Counted from the stretch's first letter, positions 37,228 to 48,311 are shown. The stretch: 64,000 nt of DNA from Conchocele bisecta (GCA_029237695.1 CM055277.1:40830242-40894241), one strand, 5' to 3'. Numbers and translations are program-made. Notes: generated by a model not told the origin, from the sequence alone.

Positions 37228-37470
37228 GGGGGCCGTTTCACTGAACTGCGTAAGACTAAAATGTTCGTAAGTGCAAAAATATGATAGTCTCTAAATTTCA
37301 CATTAACAATGTTGTTTTGTAAACAATTATTGGATTTACATTTATTTAGCATAGGCTGCATATGCAGCCTATGCTCAATAAATGTAAACCCATCAATTGA
37401 AATTTCCAGACGATCCTAAATTTGTACTTACGAACATTTTAGCCGTACGAAGTTTAGTGAAACGGGCCTC
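37228..37470. mobile_element. Fold-back family B copy
   Basis: The ends are GGGGGCCGTTTCACTGAACT and AAGTTTAGTGAAACGGGCCT. The centre is the palindrome GCATAGGCTGCATATGCAGC, CTATGC. No coding capacity. Confidence 0.8.
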
Positions 37471-37636
37471 AGGTCCTGTGGTTTTTTTTAGCATTTATTT
37501 ATTGACGAACAGAGCAAAAAAATAAGACTGCGAACAGTGTAGACCCAGATCAGACTGCACATCAATGCAGTGCGATGCAAGTCTACAATCAAAACTACAA
37601 TGTACGATCTCTCATTATCCACGTGTAACCATGTAC

Positions 37637-37726
37637 CTGAAACTGAATGAGCTTCCAAGGACGCCATATTGACTACGGTTGCGTTAATGGTGTTGATGGC
37701 GCCCGCCAAGACATCAAGTCTGGAAT
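37637..37726 (-). CDS. Stalk exon, A class, 30 residues
   Basis: Acceptor TGACGTTGTAG, donor GTACATGG, phase 1 at both ends. It begins DSRLDVLAGAINTINATVVN and ends EAHSVS. NAT is the conserved sequon. It is the shortest intact unit, one residue less than the norm. A family E MITE (37741-37965) begins 14 bp upstream of the acceptor. Confidence 0.8.
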
Positions 37727-37740
37727 CTACAACGTCACAT

Positions 37741-37965
37741 GATACACGACACGTGATTTTGTACCTACGAACATGAGCAATATATATCATGAACATTATT
37801 TACAAAATTGACGATATTTTCCGTAAATGACATCGAAACGTAACGAAAATTTCATAGCAAATGAAACTTTCCTAATCATTTGACATCATTTACCGAATAC
37901 ATGTATATCATAGTTAATATATTTCATGAAAAATCGCACAGATACAAAATCACGTGGCGTTTCTC
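37741..37965. mobile_element. Fold-back MITE family E
   Basis: The ends are GATACACGACACGTGATTTT and ACAAAATCACGTGGCGTTTC; the interior contains TTCATGAAAATATT-type arms. It is followed within about 11 bp by a family F copy. Confidence 0.7.
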
Positions 37966-37975
37966 CTGTTGTTAG

Positions 37976-38208
37976 TATGTGGCTATGACTGGAGAAATAT
38001 GACTGATGGGATTTGTGACCAGTGCACACGACTGTAGCATGATAATGATCTGCATTGCTTGTTAGACGCATTACGGTTATTTCATTCATTGTATTGAAGG
38101 AACGGCGAACAGTGTAGATCCTGAACGGATTGTGCGGATGCACATGCTGATATGGATTTACACTGGTCGCAAAACCAGTCACCATATTTCTCCAGTCACA
38201 ACCACATA
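37976..38208. mobile_element. Fold-back MITE family F
   Basis: The ends are TATGTGGCTATGACTGGAGA and TCTCCAGTCACAACCACATA. The interior contains AGTGTAGATCCTGAACGGAT and its inverted partner. Confidence 0.8.
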
Positions 38209-38969
38209 TGCATTGCGGTTAGACACAGTGAATTTCACTTTATACACTGTAAATTACCTATATCGATAAATTGTACCATTTTATTTCATCAAATTCCATA
38301 TAGTTTATGTTTTATTCTACTATTTATTGCTATACACTGTAGAGGGGAGATAATTTGACAATGTATTTCCACTATTACTTCACCAAAAGCACAATTCGGT
38401 TTTTGGTTGGGAAATGATAATGCAATGTACTACATGTATGCCATAAACCCAAATTCTCCAGTCACAGACACATATCTGCAATCGCTTCCTGGACAAAGAC
38501 CAATATGTACATATGTACGATGCTTCATGGCAGGTTGCAATTATTATAAAATGTCATTCCCGAACGAAACCTGCTATAAATTCATGTCAGGTTGACATAA
38601 TGGCATACACTATAACAAAAAGATGGACAACAATCGGTGAGGTGCGACCAAATGTGTAATGTTGTGTAATTTCTGTCAGATGGGAGGCCCGAACTCGCAA
38701 CCTAACGGTTAACGCCACGCGTGTCGTTATATGGTATTTTCCCCTAAACTTGGACACACCCGTCCCGTGGCGATCTTTGAACATTCAGGCTTTGTTGTTC
38801 ATCTATACCGCCAGCGCTAATCTTGCCAATATTTGTCAATTATCGTATTTCAAACTACTTGAACATTGTGCTTGAAATCAATCAGTTTGATTGGCTGAGC
38901 TCAGGCACAGCCAATCAAACTGCTTGATTGAGAGTTGAACTTAAAAGATTAACGCATGCGCAGGTGTAC
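38209..38969. other. Intron sequence with a fold-back fragment
   Basis: It holds a family F end fragment near 38438-38475 and a short inverted repeat of CAATCAGTTTGATTGGCTGAG near 38878-38925. No exon is recognised. Confidence 0.45.
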
Positions 38970-39153
38970 CTATGGCTGAGTTGGCGTTTAATGCCGCCGA
39001 TAGTTTCTCTAGCGTCACATTAAAGTTAGACACCTCCACCGCAGCCTATGCTCAATAATTGTAAATTCATCAATTGAAATTTACAGACAATCCTAAATTT
39101 GCACTTACGAACATTTTAGTCGTACGAAGGTTAGTGAAACGGGCCCCTGGTAT
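38970..39153 (-). pseudogene. Stalk exon, A class, split by a family B insertion
   Basis: The 3' part (38970-39039) ends at donor GTACACCT and reads VEVSNFNVTLEKLSAALN, ANSAI, corresponding to residues 9-31 of an A unit. The 5' stub (about 39146-39153) follows an acceptor-like ATATTGTAG and would read DTR, as in the DxRL start of A units. About 105 bp of half a family B element lies between them and carries an in-frame TAG. Roughly 15 bp of exon are missing. Confidence 0.7.
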
Positions 39154-39865
39154 CTACAATATCGTCAAACAATGGCTAACAATTTCAACTCCGAAATTAT
39201 TATTGTTGGTAGTACAGTCAATCAAATTGCTTGATTGCTACGTAATATTGCATATAAATGTTCAGAAACGTTGACAATTTTGCAAGATTAACACATGCGG
39301 TGCGCGGCTGTGCACGATTCTGAGAATTTTCATTGACATTGAGTAGCCACATTTGGTCACATGACAAGAGGTAATACATGAATAAACCAACAAAATCCAC
39401 CAACATCTATCCAAATCCACCAAAATACCCATATACAACCAATACTGACCATCTGTTCAAACACATGTGGAATAAACTACAGACCGACATTTGAAATTTT
39501 ACACCGATTTGAAGTTTCAAACACGAAAAACGCAACACCAGTATATTCTGGAGAAATTACCTATATGAGGAGTTACATGTGTGATTGTTCATGAAATATA
39601 TGTACAGAAACTCTGATCTTTTCTGTAAATGACGTTGAAAGATGACGAAATTTTCGAAAAATTCGGAATTCACATCCGCATTTGCTATGACAATTTCATC
39701 ATAGTTTTCATGAAATATCGCACATGTTCAAACGCACATGGCTTGCTTCTAATCAGCTAATACGTGTTCACTTTCCAGTTGTTCTGGGTAATCACGTGAC
39801 TACATACACGAACGGGTGTGGAATATCGGACTTTCAACGTTAAAACTGAAACTCCCACATCCCTG

Positions 39866-40110
39866 GGGCCGTTTCACTAAACTTCGTACGACTAAAATGT
39901 TCGTAAGTGCAAATTTACGATCGTCTGGAAGTTCACATTAAATGTAGCATTGTTTTCTTGTAAACAATTATTGGATGTACATGTATTGAGCATAGGCTGC
40001 ATATGCAGCCTATGCTCAATGATTGTAAATCCATCAATTGCAATTTCCAGACGTTCGTAAATTTGCACTTACGAACATTTTAGTTTTACGAAGTTTAGTG
40101 AAACGGGCCC
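39866..40110. mobile_element. Fold-back family B, complete copy
   Basis: The ends are GGGGCCGTTTCACTAAACTT and AAGTTTAGTGAAACGGGCCC. The centre carries GAGCATAGGCTGCATATGCA, GCCTATGCTC. This is the clearest full-length member. Confidence 0.85.
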
Positions 40111-40114
40111 AGGT

Positions 40115-40565
40115 TGTAATATAGAGCACATTAAACATTAATGTATCATTACCGGACGTGCTAATTGACATTATTATACTTTTTATATCAAACCTGAATT
40201 ACCACTTTGATATCGGGAGCGATAACCGTGATTCCTTAAAATCTGAACGGAAACAACTATTTATGATTTCTATTTATTTGGTGATGTGCAATAACCATAT
40301 TTTATAATATGTCGATAAAATAGTTATTCATGTGACGTTGTTAGTTGATATAAATAATTTAAAAATGTCCTGCCTCACTTGCATATTAAAATAGCCTGAT
40401 ACTACCGCGCGTCTCTATTAGTAAATGAATGAAATATTAAGTGATTCTAACCCTATAGCAGGCACTCGAAATTTTTACAACTGGTGGAATAATTACACAA
40501 GTATACACTTATTTAAATCCTATAAAAAACATATTGTACCTACTTTAAGTAAACACACATTTAGT
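40115..40565 (+). mobile_element. MITE family A, copy with eroded ends
   Basis: It shares TTATTATACTTTTTATATCA, GCGATAACCGTGATTCCTTA, TAGCCTGATACTACCGCGCG and ATAAAAAACATATTGTACCT with the complete copies. The terminal GTACATGCCC repeats are lost. Confidence 0.65.
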
Positions 40566-40734
40566 TAAAAAGCCAGTTGTTAACTCGCCCATTTAATAAA
40601 GATCTACATAAATGCCCCTTTACTGTGCCATCTCAACAATTCAAAGTTTTAAAGAAATCTGCGACACAATTTCTGAAATGGGGCACACAACGGAAGTACA
40701 GTACAGTTAGTATATGTTATATAGTTAACGTATT

Positions 40735-41065
40735 GCATTTTTAATAAATTAATTTCGTAGCGAGCGCTAGCGACCGATAAATTAGTACATGTAACAGCTA
40801 TAGTTCACATATTGAAGTTTTAATAAATTAATTTCGAGCGGGCCTGTTTGCCTTCAATATGTGAACTATAACTAACTTATTGAAGTTTTAATAAATTCAT
40901 TTCGAGCGGGCCTGTTAGCCTTCAATATGTGAACTATAACTAACTTATTGAAGTTTTAATAAATTAATTTCGAGCGGGCCTGTTTGCCTTCAATATGTGA
41001 ACTATAACTAACTTACTAACTAACTTAGTTTTAATAAATTAATTTCGAGAGAGCGCTAGCGAGCA
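40735..41065. repeat. Palindromic tandem repeat, about 73-bp period
   Basis: Units of TTGAAGTTTTAATAAATTxA, TTTCGAGCGGGCCTGTT and CCTTCAATATGTGAACTATA repeat about three times, then in degenerate form. Both edges carry AGCGAGCGCTAGCGA-like motifs. Confidence 0.75.
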
Positions 41066-42248
41066 TGCAATTAGTTTATTAGAAATTCAATATATGAACC
41101 CAGCCCAGTCGCGAAGCTCCACCCCTAAACATGATTTCTAATCGCTAAACTAGTATGTGATTGGCGGTGTGACACCAAGTGACCGCATGTGTGGGCGGTA
41201 ATATGTTTTGCGTCACGTGAACTGATGACAACAAGCCGTAAACTCAGTTCTAAATATAACGCTGAACATTTAATGATTAATTTAATATATATTGGCGAAA
41301 GCATCGCAATTTGCGATTAATTGAGACGAAATGCTGTTCTGTAATTTGTCGAGAAACTAGGGTAAACAATAAATGTGAACTATAACTAACTTATTTTTGC
41401 CTCGCCCCATCGCGTACATATGCTACGTTTGAACGGAGCACCGCACCATGCACGCTTTCAAATCCCGGTGATATTAAATACGTGATTGGGGGTTTTACAA
41501 CTAATCGATCAGGTACACGCGGTGACATGGCGGAAATATGTTTTTAAATATAACTTTGCACGTATTGCGACTTTTAATGTTAATTATTAATATATATTGA
41601 CGAAAGCGTCGCAATATACGATTAATTGAGACGACATGCTGTGCTTTTATTGGTCGAGAAACCAGGACAAACAATAATTATCATTAATATTGCGTAACAT
41701 TGGCACACGGAACACTATTTAATGGTTCTATTGGTTTAGGGGAATATTGTGGATTGTCTCCCCTCGAAAACAATACCGCGGCGCCTCGGGAGATATTGCT
41801 TCCCCGGGAGAAAATCCACAATACTCCCAACAAGACAGTCGCGTATTTATACAATCAGCCAGCACCGATCAATGTGTTATAGGAATGAATGGCCTTTTTG
41901 TGGAATTTATCGGGGTATAAACTTGGAAAAGTCACGGGAATACTGGACGAAGGCCGGAAGGCCTCGTCCAGTATTCCCGCGACTTTTCCAAGTTTATATC
42001 CCCGATAAATTCAACAAAAAGGTCATTCATTCCTTATAATTCCAGCATTTGAAATAAATTCATCAAGAAAATGTGTTTATTTTCCGTTTTCTTAAGAATT
42101 ATTTTAACTGCACCTCACGGTTACAGAAAGTAGTTTGGCGTGGGAGTTTACTGGGATATAAATTTTGGACAGAGACTTGCTACGGGCCAATCAAATGTTT
42201 GGGAATTGTGTAAATATTTTTGTGCTGGAATTATTATCTGATACATAC
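41066..42248. other. Intron sequence with several hairpins
   Basis: A dispersed repeat related to 21340-21510 occurs twice (about 41220-41400 and 41540-41695). Hairpins lie at about 41738-41836 (GGGGAATATTGTGGAT pairing with ATCCACAATACTCCC) and at 41927-42002 (AACTTGGAAAAGTC, GGGAATACTGGACGA and inverses). No exon is seen before 42249. Confidence 0.6.
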
Positions 42249-42341
42249 CCTTCGTGATGTTTTCTATCGCCCCGGACATTCCTGCGACTGTTAGATTTAA
42301 GCCACTTACATCTTCTATCAATTTGGGCAGCATGGACATAT
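42249..42341 (-). CDS. Stalk exon, B class, 31 residues
   Basis: Acceptor ATTTATTGTAG, donor GTATGTAT, phase 1 at both ends. It reads DMSMLPKLIEDVSGLNLTVA, then GMSGAIENITK. NLT is the conserved sequon, and a second sequon (NIT) lies near the end. The hydrophobic ladder is L8, V12, L15, V19, M22 and I26. Confidence 0.82.
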
Positions 42342-42831
42342 CTACAATAAATATGGCTGGAGAAATTGGGCTTGTTGGGCTGTGGCAGTAAAGCTGCTTA
42401 CTTTTAAACACAATATTCAAGTACATTTGTATTTTGTATTCACAAATATTGGCAAGCTTAGCGCATGCGATGCTGTATATAGCGAAACTGCATACTAGCG
42501 AAATCATCACAGTTTCTGATCGTACGACACACAGTCGAACCTGTGCTAAAGACCACCTCCGAATAGCAATCACCTGGCTGTAAAGGCCACACTTTTCGGC
42601 CACACTTTTGTTGTCCCAATGGCACAATTACTATATAAATTACCCGGCAAATAAAGACCACCTGTGAAACAAAGGCCATGTTTTTTTAGTTCCCATGGCT
42701 GGCCTTTATTCACAGATTTGAATATACTTAAAATAACGTAAACGTTTTGGAATTTTATCAAATGAAATGGTGTGATTGTTTGATTATAGATTATTTGCAG
42801 AGTATGAAACCACTGGCTGGGGCGTTTGAAC

Positions 42832-43034
42832 AGGGGGTCGTTTCACTAAACTTAGTCTGTAAATTTAAATTGATGTATGTATATGTATTGAGCATAATTA
42901 TGCAACCTATGCTAAATAAATGAACATCCACTAATTGTTTACATGAAAAATACAGTTAATGTGAAATTTACAGACTATCATAATTTTGCACTTACGAACA
43001 GTTTAGTCGTACGAAATTTAGTAAAATGGCCCCC
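42832..43034. mobile_element. Fold-back family B, degenerate copy
   Basis: It runs from GGGGGTCGTTTCACTAAACT to a TTTAGTAAAATGGCCCCC end, with the ATTGAGCATAATTATGCAAC centre. Internal parts are deleted. Confidence 0.65.
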
Positions 43035-43157
43035 TGGTCCGTCATGTCCGGCAACTGCCGAATCAATACTTTTGACATATTTGTAATTCATATACATGTA
43101 TAAAAAACGGAATGCAAATATTATTTCTGCAATTTTTTATCTAATTTATTATCAAAA

Positions 43158-43230
43158 GTGTATGCTGTTACCACTTAGTTGAACCCTCTCGGCGAGACGG
43201 TTCAACTGAGTGGTAATAACATACACTTTG
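43158..43230. repeat. Hairpin, second copy of the 11321 family
   Basis: The arm GTATGCTGTTACCACTTAGT pairs with ACTGAGTGGTAATAACATAC around CCTCTCGGCGAGACGG. The flanks match those of 11321-11386 in inverted order. Confidence 0.75.
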
Positions 43231-43329
43231 TGTGGATAGCATGGATGCCCACTAGATTCGCCGGACCAATCTTATGATGCTATTTCCTTAATGAAGCGAA
43301 GAATAACGTGTTGAATATCTGAGACATGA

Positions 43330-43484
43330 ACCGTACGGAGCCCCGCAGGGGACGTAACAATTCGTTCCCTCAATTTAACAATTCGTTCCCACGAATTAAC
43401 AATTAGTTCCCTCAATTTAAAAATTCGTTTCGTGGGAACGAATTAATAAAAACAATCCATGTCCCCTGCGGGGCTCCGTAGAAC
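43330..43484. repeat. Inverted repeat around AATTCGTTCCC tandem units
   Basis: ACGGAGCCCCGCAGGGGACG and its inverse bracket several copies of TTAACAATTCGTTCCC. Confidence 0.75.
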
Positions 43485-43575
43485 CGAGACATAGTGCTAT
43501 AAATTTGAATACTTCTAAAGGCGTTATCGAGACAAGAGACTATAGTTCATTTATGGGAAAGGTATGTTTTCATTC

Positions 43576-44068
43576 TTAAATGAAGATGCCGACTCAGTAG
43601 GCACAGAATGTTCTTTATAGGAATTCAATAAGTGTATAATTGTGTCACTATTCCACCAGTTATACAACTTACAAGTGACCGCTATGAAGATATAATACTT
43701 TAGTAATATTTATTTTACTGATAGTGACACGCGGTGGTATCAGGATATTTCCATATGCAAATGAGGCATGATATATTTTCATTATTTATACTAATTAAAT
43801 CTGTCACATAAAACAAATAATGTATGATCATTCCACTTCAAAAATTAAATACAGATAATGAATAGTATTGCCAGTTAAAATTTGAAGGAAATACGGTTAT
43901 CGACCCTGGAATATGTGTGGACATTTACGTCTGATATAAAATTTGTAATAATGCCAATCAATACGCGGGGTACTGGTGAATGAATGTTTATTTTGCCAGA
44001 AAATGTTCCAGATGATGTCTCTGATATAAAGAACAGTTTGTGCCTACTGAGTGGGCCTGTACCTTTAA
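43576..44068 (-). mobile_element. MITE family A, complete inverted copy
   Basis: It runs from an eroded end containing GACTCAGTAGGCACAGAATG to TGCCTACTGAGTGGGCCTGT, ACCTTTAAAA. Internal blocks are the reverse complement of the copy at 30149. It ends 29 bp from the stalk exon donor at 44098. Confidence 0.75.
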
Positions 44069-44097
44069 AACAACAACACAGCAGACAAAATAAATAC

Positions 44098-44190
44098 CTT
44101 TATAATTCCTATCTACTGACGTAGATATGTCGGATACAGTCCGGTTTAAGTCAGCAATTGCGCCGATAAACTGGTGCTGCATAAAAACAT
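44098..44190 (-). CDS. Stalk exon, B class, 31 residues
   Basis: Acceptor TGTTGCTGCAG, donor GTATTTAT, phase 1 at both ends. It reads DVFMQHQFIGAIADLNRTVS, then DISTSVDRNYK. NRT is the conserved sequon. The exon lies in a gap of about 136 bp between a family A MITE (ending 44068) and a family F MITE (starting 44205), so almost all flanking intron is transposon-derived. Confidence 0.8.
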
Positions 44191-44204
44191 CTGCAGCAAC
44201 AGAA

Positions 44205-44437
44205 ATATGTGACTGCGGCTGAGAAATGGGGCTTATGGGTTTTGCGATAAGTGTATATCCAGATCAGCATATGCATCCGCACAGTCTGATCAGGATATGC
44301 ACTGTTCGCCATTCCATTAACGAAACACCGTTCAAGCTTCTAACAAGCAAAACGGATCAGTATCAGCTAACAGGAGTGTACTTTTTTATCAGGAGCTATT
44401 TACGATAAGCCCCATTTCTCCAGTCACTATCACATAT
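44205..44437. mobile_element. Fold-back MITE family F
   Basis: The ends are ATATGTGACTGCGGCTGAGA and TCTCCAGTCACTATCACATA; the interior contains GCATCCGCACAGTCTGATCA. It begins 14 bp from the stalk exon acceptor. Confidence 0.8.
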
Positions 44438-44443
44438 TGTTAC

Positions 44444-44806
44444 ATGACTGTCGTTGTTCGACACCGCTCACAGCCCTGTTCAAACATACAGCGCGTGTTG
44501 TTTGACCATGGATGTAGACAATGCTTATACCGAGGCCAAGCCAACACCTACGTAATGCATGTCACTCATGGCGTTACTAGAACGCACCATTACGTCACCA
44601 GACCAGTTCACAACGGTCTCACTGATCTTTTGAAATTGGCGCGGCTACATCACGCGACGTGTACTGTGGCCCCGGAATATGTATGTGTGAATTACAGCTG
44701 CTTGAATGAAACGGGTTATCAAAGTACCGAAAGTACTGAATATATGCTCAAATTGCATGATATTTTCGACGGAAATGTAACAATAACGTTCGACCATGTC
44801 CAGTAG
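44444..44806 (+). CDS. Candidate ORF of 120 codons, unknown
   Basis: An ATG-to-stop frame lies on the strand opposite the host gene, inside an intron and between a family F MITE and a hairpin. The composition is protein-like: eight cysteines, a His-rich middle, and three sequons (NYS, NET, NVT) near a CVNYSCLNET segment. GC content exceeds that of the surroundings. There is no visible signal peptide or known domain, and its neighbours are all mobile DNA. It could be a captured gene fragment, an exon of a nested gene or chance. Confidence 0.3.
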   Translation: MTVVVRHRSQPCSNIQRVLFDHGCRQCLYRGQANTYVMHVTHGVTRTHHYVTRPVHNGLTDLLKLARLHHATCTVAPEYVCVNYSCLNETGYQSTESTEYMLKLHDIFDGNVTITFDHVQ

Positions 44807-44807
44807 T

Positions 44808-44945
44808 GGGTAAACGTTTGCCGTAGGCACTAGGGAAATGTTTGAACCCCAAAGCAGTAGTCACGAGGGCAATGTTTGAACCCCACGTCCTACTACGGCC
44901 TATGGGTTCAAACATTTCCCTCGTGCCGCGGCAAACGTTTACCCA
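44808..44945. repeat. Long hairpin
   Basis: GTGGGTAAACGTTTGCCGTA pairs with GCGGCAAACGTTTACCCAC, and further in GGGAAATGTTTGAACCC pairs with its inverse. Confidence 0.8.
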
Positions 44946-45880
44946 CGGCTAGACCACAGGTTGAAGTAATGGACCGAGGTCTATAAATACATTAAATATG
45001 CCTAAAAGCATCAATAAATGAAAAAAAAAGCTAAACAATTTTTTTACTCCCTCCATATAGACTCCATATAGAAGGTTCCGAAGTTTGCATTAGGTCAAAC
45101 CCGGACATTTCTCGGGAAGCAATGTTTTCCAATCACCGTGGGTTTCCCCGATGACGTCATGTGGGTTTTCCCGATGACCTCATGGCTAAACGTACAGTCG
45201 TTGTTACACTACATATGATTGGCCGATATACCGGGAACCAGATAAGAAAACCAATAAAAAGGATCATTACAATGAGATGACGTCACACGGAATTCCGGAT
45301 GAACATAGAGTGTCATGGCTTCCCGAGAAATGATAGAAATGTCTGTGCGATTAAATTTTCTGTCGTGAGCACAGGACGGGCATAAATGTAGGTTTAATCA
45401 AATGTTCGATTGGAAACAATGTTTTTTCTATGCAAAATGTTTCTTTACGGGCCGGGACGACTCAAAAGTGTATTTTGAACCCGATGTTTGCTTCGTTATA
45501 TAGCAGTATTGGCCTCGGAAATGTGTCGGATCTTTTAAGACCTAGCAATAATGCTATTTTCTTTTGAAACGAAACAATCGATAGTTCGAAGACGCGTTGA
45601 CATAGCGCATCGGTGAATATATCGTTGCGGAGTACTAACATTGCCCCAACATTTGCAATAGGCGACAATGATATAACTCGGTCGACGATTCGTGAGAGTC
45701 CGTTGTCTCGAGGCCGTCCGGGTTCGGGTTATTCAAAACTTCAGAACCTTCTATATGGAGGGAGTAAAAACAATATTTTGTAGCTTTTTGTTTCCATTTA
45801 TTGATGCGTTTAGGCATATTTAATGTATTTATAGATCTGGGTCCGTTACTTCAACCTGTGGGCTAGACATGGTTGAACCT
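44940..45880. mobile_element. MITE with terminal inverted repeats of about 145 bp
   Basis: The left arm CCACAGGTTGAAGTAATGGA continues through a CATTAAATATGCCTAAAAGC block to TACTCCCTCCATATAGA and AGAAGGTTC. The right arm is the inverse over about 45728-45872. GCTAGA occurs just outside each end and may be a 6-bp target duplication, although its CTAG core is itself palindromic. No transposase is seen. Confidence 0.75.
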
Positions 45881-45928
45881 TATACATTGTATTTTGGTCT
45901 GGCAACTTCGAACACAATGTTTATGGTC

Positions 45929-45973
45929 ATAAGTCAGCAATGTCTCCGATAAATTGGTGCTGCATAGAAAGAT
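45929..45973 (-). pseudogene. Truncated stalk exon, B class
   Basis: The acceptor TTTTTGCAG is intact, and the sequence starts DLSMQHQFIGDIADL like the unit at 44098. A TGA then follows where the conserved LN-x-T should be, and the rest of the unit is gone. Confidence 0.7.
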
Positions 45974-46094
45974 CTGCAAAAACAGAAATGTGTGACGTTT
46001 TGTTAAACGTTAGTGCGTATTAAATAATGGGTAACAATAGCCCAAAACCCATCGGCGGATATCAGGCGGAAAATTCATAAGTCTACTAACTGGA

Positions 46095-46281
46095 TATATG
46101 GCTGTGACTGGAGACATGGGGATTATGGGTTCTTCGACCAGTGTAGATTCGCCATTCCGTCAATGAAACACCCGTCATGCTTCTAACACAATATCAGACT
46201 ACAGGCGTGTGTTACTAGTATTTGATTAGTAGCTACACTGGTGAAAAATATAATAGCCCCGTTCATACAGTCACAGCCACA
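46095..46281. mobile_element. MITE family F, shortened copy
   Basis: The ends are ATATGGCTGTGACTGGAGAC and CAGTCACAGCCACA. The central hairpin is largely lost. Its right edge is 11 bp from the donor of the exon at 46293. Confidence 0.7.
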
Positions 46282-46292
46282 GACGATCATAC

Positions 46293-46385
46293 CTGCAGCT
46301 GCATTGGCATCTACAGACGATGTCAGGTTGGCCAACGTCACATTGATGTGGCTGATATCTCCTGCCACCTGATTCAGTCGCTCAA
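46293..46385 (-). CDS. Stalk exon, A class, 31 residues
   Basis: Acceptor TCCATTGTAG, donor GTATGATC, phase 1 at both ends. It reads VERLNQVAGDISHINVTLAN, then LTSSVDANAAA. The ladder L4, V7, I11, I14, L18, L21, V25 is a perfect 3-4 spacing. The conserved NVT is followed by a second sequon, NLT. It starts with V rather than the usual D because the exon's first bases are TT. Confidence 0.85.
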
Positions 46386-47211
46386 CTACAATGGAACCGT
46401 ACAAAACAAATTGCATGTATCTCATTGGTCCTCTATATGAGCAATTTCTAAGACGGAACTACATGTACATACAAGCCACACTGGCATCTCTCTATCGCTA
46501 TCAACCAGCGAAAAGCCGATGTGAACTGGATTCAGGGGAATGGGTGCAAAATTGATACATGGGTACCTTATGTGAGTAAAAACGTAGGCATTCGGCGTGT
46601 TTCGGCTGCTTTCATCTGAATAACTATATATAATGAACAAGGCTTATAACTTTGGCCATACACGACCTCGTATCATAACACATTCTGAAATTGTGTTAAC
46701 ACTAATGTAAATAATATGGCGGAAATACATAATTAGTAGAACATAATTATGCAAAGAATATCGAATTACAACTGGTTTTCCTAGGTCGGATACGACCTCG
46801 TATCATAACGAATGAAATAATGTGTTATGGCTCTAACGTCAGTATTGTAGTGGCAAGTTTATATGTTCATTTCATTTTAACGTTATCCTGCAGAAATACA
46901 TAGAATACATAGAACATTACAATTTTAAACATGTCATTTTGTTATAATACGAGCTTGTGTCCGACCAGAAGCTGCATACTTTATAATAAATAACAAAGCA
47001 AATGGCGTTATTAAATCTCAAGTGAAGTATTCATTGTAATATAATCACTATTACCAGCGCCGTTCAATTATAGCAGTACCGACGGAAGCCGAAACACGCC
47101 GAATGTCTGTGAGTAAAAAAGATGCACGGGTCTCAAAATGGAGGCGCCACCCTAAGGATTGCTTGTGCGAAACATATGCGTAGTTAGTCAACGCGTGGTA
47201 CATAGAGAATA
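46386..47211. other. Intron sequence
   Basis: It includes a repeated ATACGACCTCGTATCATAAC block at about 46658 and 46789. No B-class exon is found between the two A exons at 46293 and 47888, so a partner may have been lost here. Confidence 0.45.
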
Positions 47212-47346
47212 CCAGGCTATTGTCTTTTGATATCAAGTTTATCAGGCAAAGCTAGAAACGCGTAGGAATTCCGAGGCTCGCCGATAAATGCCTAGCGTTT
47301 CCGAGCCGAGCCTGATAAACTTGATATTAAAAGACAGTAACCTGGT
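47212..47346. repeat. Long hairpin
   Basis: The outer arms GATATCAAGTTTATCAGGC and its inverse carry inner CGCGTAGGAATTCCGAGGCT and CGTTTCCGAGCCGAGCC. The outermost bases pair CCAGG with CCTGG. Confidence 0.75.
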
Positions 47347-47887
47347 ATTTTATTTATCAGGTAACGTTTTATGCTCGAAAATGTATACGAATGACGTCGT
47401 TATATTTGGACTGAACGTGGACTTGTTTACGTTGCGTCATTACACTGACGTCATTCGGTAACGTCATGCGACGTCATCCGACCAATGGAACGTCAGTATA
47501 TGTCAGCAGAGCGAGATACCTGATACATAGCGGCCAGTATAATTTGGTGTGGAAGCATTTCACCTTGACGTTCATGACGGCTACCAGTATCTATAGATAC
47601 CTGTCATAACACATCGGCATCGGCGTACAATGCTTCACGTCGACAAATGTTCCGGTTTCCTGTCGAGATGCCACCCAGCTCTACCTAGAGCTATCGCATG
47701 AACGCAAAGTTCTTGCACCGATTACTAGGCGAACATATGTTTATGCAGTATCTTCTGCATGTATCCGAATGGGAATGTGTCAGAACTCCGGGTCCTATTT
47801 CGATGTGAAATATTTTACGCCGGTTTGGTGTGCAGCACCTGTGATACCTGCGATACTAGCGGATACTAACGTATACACGTGTCATAC

Positions 47888-47980
47888 CTGTAGCGGAATT
47901 GGCGTGTACAGACACCGCCAGGTTGGCCAACGTCCCATTGACGTCACCGATATCCCGTGTCACCTGATCCAGTAGCTCAT
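47888..47980 (-). CDS. Stalk exon, A class, 31 residues (dyad copy 3)
   Basis: Acceptor TTCCAATGTAG, donor GTATGACA, phase 1 at both ends. It reads DELLDQVTRDIGDVNGTLAN, then LAVSVHANSAT. NGT is the conserved sequon; LAV replaces the second sequon. It differs by few bases from the exon at 48737, and the flanking intron bases match too. Confidence 0.85.
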
Positions 47981-48311
47981 CTACATTGGAAACGTATAAA
48001 CACATTGTATTCATTTACATCTCTCACTGTATCGCAGCACTTGATTTCAATAACCGGTAGACCTGTAATAAGTATATGCCTGTGTGTACATTTGCAATGC
48101 TACTAGAATATACTTGGATTTTACCTGAATGTGAACGGTTCTTCATCCAACTTATTACATTCATATCAAAACACGCATAGTTGAATTAGAATGGAATATA
48201 AGTACATTAGTATAATAGATATACATCATATATATGGAAGACAACATAATACAATTGCCGGAACAAGGTCATCGGCAACCCTACAGAAGCCTGACTGTGT
48301 GTATGGTGTAC

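Noticed and set aside
38685..38725. Possible tRNA-derived SINE or tRNA B-box (GCGAGTTCGGGCCTCCC on the minus strand)
   Set aside because: No matching A-box, acceptor stem or cloverleaf could be built around it.
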